A DNA stretch of 5,377 nt from Planctomycetaceae bacterium. Lineage in GTDB: Bacteria; Planctomycetota; Planctomycetia; Pirellulales; Thermoguttaceae. Every line of letters begins with the position of its first letter. The first letter of the stretch is position 1. Made by a program: the position numbers and the translations under genes. The DNA lies in contig JAITAZ010000469.1 of the NCBI GenBank assembly GCA_031283825.1, positions 1 to 5,377 on the forward strand, written 5' to 3'. Positions 4,408 to 5,377 of the stretch are shown here, piece by piece. The notes beneath the pieces are model-generated. The model did not search any database. It saw only the letters and a list, made by a program, of their open reading frames with translations, and was not told the origin of the DNA.

Positions 4408-4959
4408 ATGCAAAATTATGTTCTTAGCGTGATGTCTGCGGATCATCCCGGAATAGTTGCGGCGGTGAGCGATGCGCTTGGGCGTCTTGGCGCGAATATT
4501 CTGGCGTGTAGTCAGACTGTGCTTAATGGTTACTTTACGTTGATCACTATTTTTGAGTTGGAAAATTCAATAGAGCCGTCAGAGATTAGTGAATTTTTGC
4601 GTAAATCGAAAGGAATGGACGACGATTATCAATTAGTTGTTCGCAGGGCGGTTGCGGATCGATTGCCTCAAAAAGAACAAACGGATTCTTTTATTATTAC
4701 TGCTTTTGGCAAAGACCGCGCCGGAATAATTCGAGATTTCACGCAATATCTGTCGGGACGCGATATAAATATTGCCGATCTATTTGGAGAACAAGCTGAT
4801 GGAGAATTTCATTTGGTTGGTCAGTTAGAAATTCCTATCGCCGTAGATGTGAGATTGTTGCAAGACGATCTAGAAGAAATCGGCAGAGAACGAGATTTCA
4901 CCGTAAAATTACAACACAAAGATATTTTCACCGCAACAAATCAATTACGATTTGGGTAA
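4408..4959 (+). CDS. tandem ACT-domain protein, GcvR-like regulator
   Basis: The 183-aa product consists of two ACT domains. The first (~2-80) contains SADHPGIVAAVSDALGRLGANI and the second (~94-170) contains GKDRAGIIRDFTQYLSGRDINIADL; both have the D-xx-G-I loop typical of amino-acid-binding ACT domains. Size and layout match the glycine cleavage system regulator GcvR (about 190 aa in E. coli), which acts through protein contact and not by binding DNA. No DNA-binding or catalytic domain is present. The ATG at 4408 is chosen over an in-frame GTG at 4384 because GGAG lies at 4399-4402, five bases before it, and because ACT proteins of this kind start with a short M-x-x-Y/F strand. No gcv gene is nearby, so the link to glycine metabolism rests on family resemblance alone. 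It may be co-transcribed with motB, 81 bp upstream. Confidence 0.8.
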   Translation: MQNYVLSVMSADHPGIVAAVSDALGRLGANILACSQTVLNGYFTLITIFELENSIEPSEISEFLRKSKGMDDDYQLVVRRAVADRLPQKEQTDSFIITAFGKDRAGIIRDFTQYLSGRDINIADLFGEQADGEFHLVGQLEIPIAVDVRLLQDDLEEIGRERDFTVKLQHKDIFTATNQLRFG

Positions 4960-5033
4960 TCCTCTACTATAGCGTCTAAATTTCTTTCGTTATTAAATAG
5001 AAATATGAAAATTTTAAATCAAACAATAAATAA

Positions 5034-5377
5034 ATGACTATCCCTGACTTGTCTGACAATTCAGACGTTAACAATGTCGATAAGACTTTAGATAAAAAAC
5101 GGAACGATTGGCATGTTGCTTTTGTCGCCGCTTGGCAACTCGATTTCGAAGACGCTAAAGAACGATTCGAATTCGATATGGAAACCAAACTTCCTACCGG
5201 TCATCTCAATTGCGATATAATAATCCACGATAAATATCCTAATCAATCATTGCCTGAGTCCCTGAAAGATAACGGAATTGTAAAATGCTTGAACAAAATC
5301 AGCTTTATTGAATATAAATCTCCCGGACATCCTTTTACAAGCGAAGACTTTCATAAATTCATTCCGTATTGCAGTCT
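5034..5377 (+). CDS. PD-(D/E)XK nuclease-like protein, truncated by the window end
   Basis: An open frame starts at ATG 5034 and runs off the window, giving 114 residues. A stop codon directly precedes the ATG, so it is the earliest possible start, though there is no clear Shine-Dalgarno. After a polar Asp/Asn-rich stretch (1-25) come DWHVAFVAAWQLDFEDAKER (25-44), then LNCDIIIH with D61, and SFIEYKSPG with E93 and K95, followed by FTSEDFHKFIPY. The order D...E-x-K after two beta-strand-like segments is the PD-(D/E)XK nuclease signature. The wording (WH-AF, D-II-, IEYKSP, DF-K) matches a family common in gut bacteria, usually annotated as hypothetical or Rpn/transposase-like. The role of that family is poorly known; DNA cleavage is inferred from the motif. 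A 6-bp hairpin (GTCTGA 5051-5056, TCAGAC 5061-5066) lies in codons 6-11. Confidence 0.75.
   Translation, partial: MTIPDLSDNSDVNNVDKTLDKKRNDWHVAFVAAWQLDFEDAKERFEFDMETKLPTGHLNCDIIIHDKYPNQSLPESLKDNGIVKCLNKISFIEYKSPGHPFTSEDFHKFIPYCS

Noticed and set aside
4976..5188. 70-aa minus-strand ORF overlapping the nuclease-like gene
   Set aside because: It is antisense to the start of the nuclease-like gene, whose + strand frame carries a coherent PD-(D/E)XK signature.

Overview
The window is AT-rich bacterial DNA with all recognisable genes on the + strand. No rRNA, tRNA or other taxonomic marker is present, so the host is a guess. A PomA-like MotA, a very Asn/Gln-rich secreted protein, small dispersed intergenic repeats and a gut-type PD-(D/E)XK nuclease together would fit a low-GC, host- or gut-associated Planctomycetota or similar Gram-negative lineage. 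This is a low-confidence inference.

Layout. Positions 1-31 may hold the last codons of an upstream gene, followed by a terminator-like hairpin (79-143). The gene-free stretch 144-547 contains a GC-rich palindromic, REP-like hairpin cluster (218-302) and an 11-bp inverted repeat just ahead of gene 1. Gene 1 (548-1885) encodes a 445-aa exported, low-complexity protein of unknown function. The 601-bp spacer 1886-2486 holds a 148-bp structured element (1918-2065), a second stem-loop (2279-2343) and a half copy of the REP-like motif (2366-2387). motA (2487-3263) and motB (3610-4326) follow. They encode the flagellar stator and are separated by an unusually long 346-bp spacer. An ACT-ACT protein resembling the glycine cleavage regulator GcvR (4408-4959) comes next. 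The window ends inside a PD-(D/E)XK nuclease-like gene (5034 to beyond 5377).

Function. MotA and MotB would form the ion-conducting, peptidoglycan-anchored stator that drives the flagellum, and residues in both proteins look more like Na+-type (PomA/MotP) than H+-type stators. MotB lacks the usual GHTD motif in its OmpA-like domain. The ACT protein is probably an unrelated regulator downstream. No other flagellar gene is visible.

Most notable non-genic observation. The 1918-2065 element and the motA-motB spacer (about 3423-3537) look like two diverged, oppositely oriented copies of one small non-autonomous repeat. Each has a run of 9-nt units of the form GGGACNNNN, then a conserved core (GTT-AAAATCTGT), a hairpin, and a conserved right half (CGATTTCAARCAAC). 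The differences in the right half are all transitions. I do not recognise this element family.
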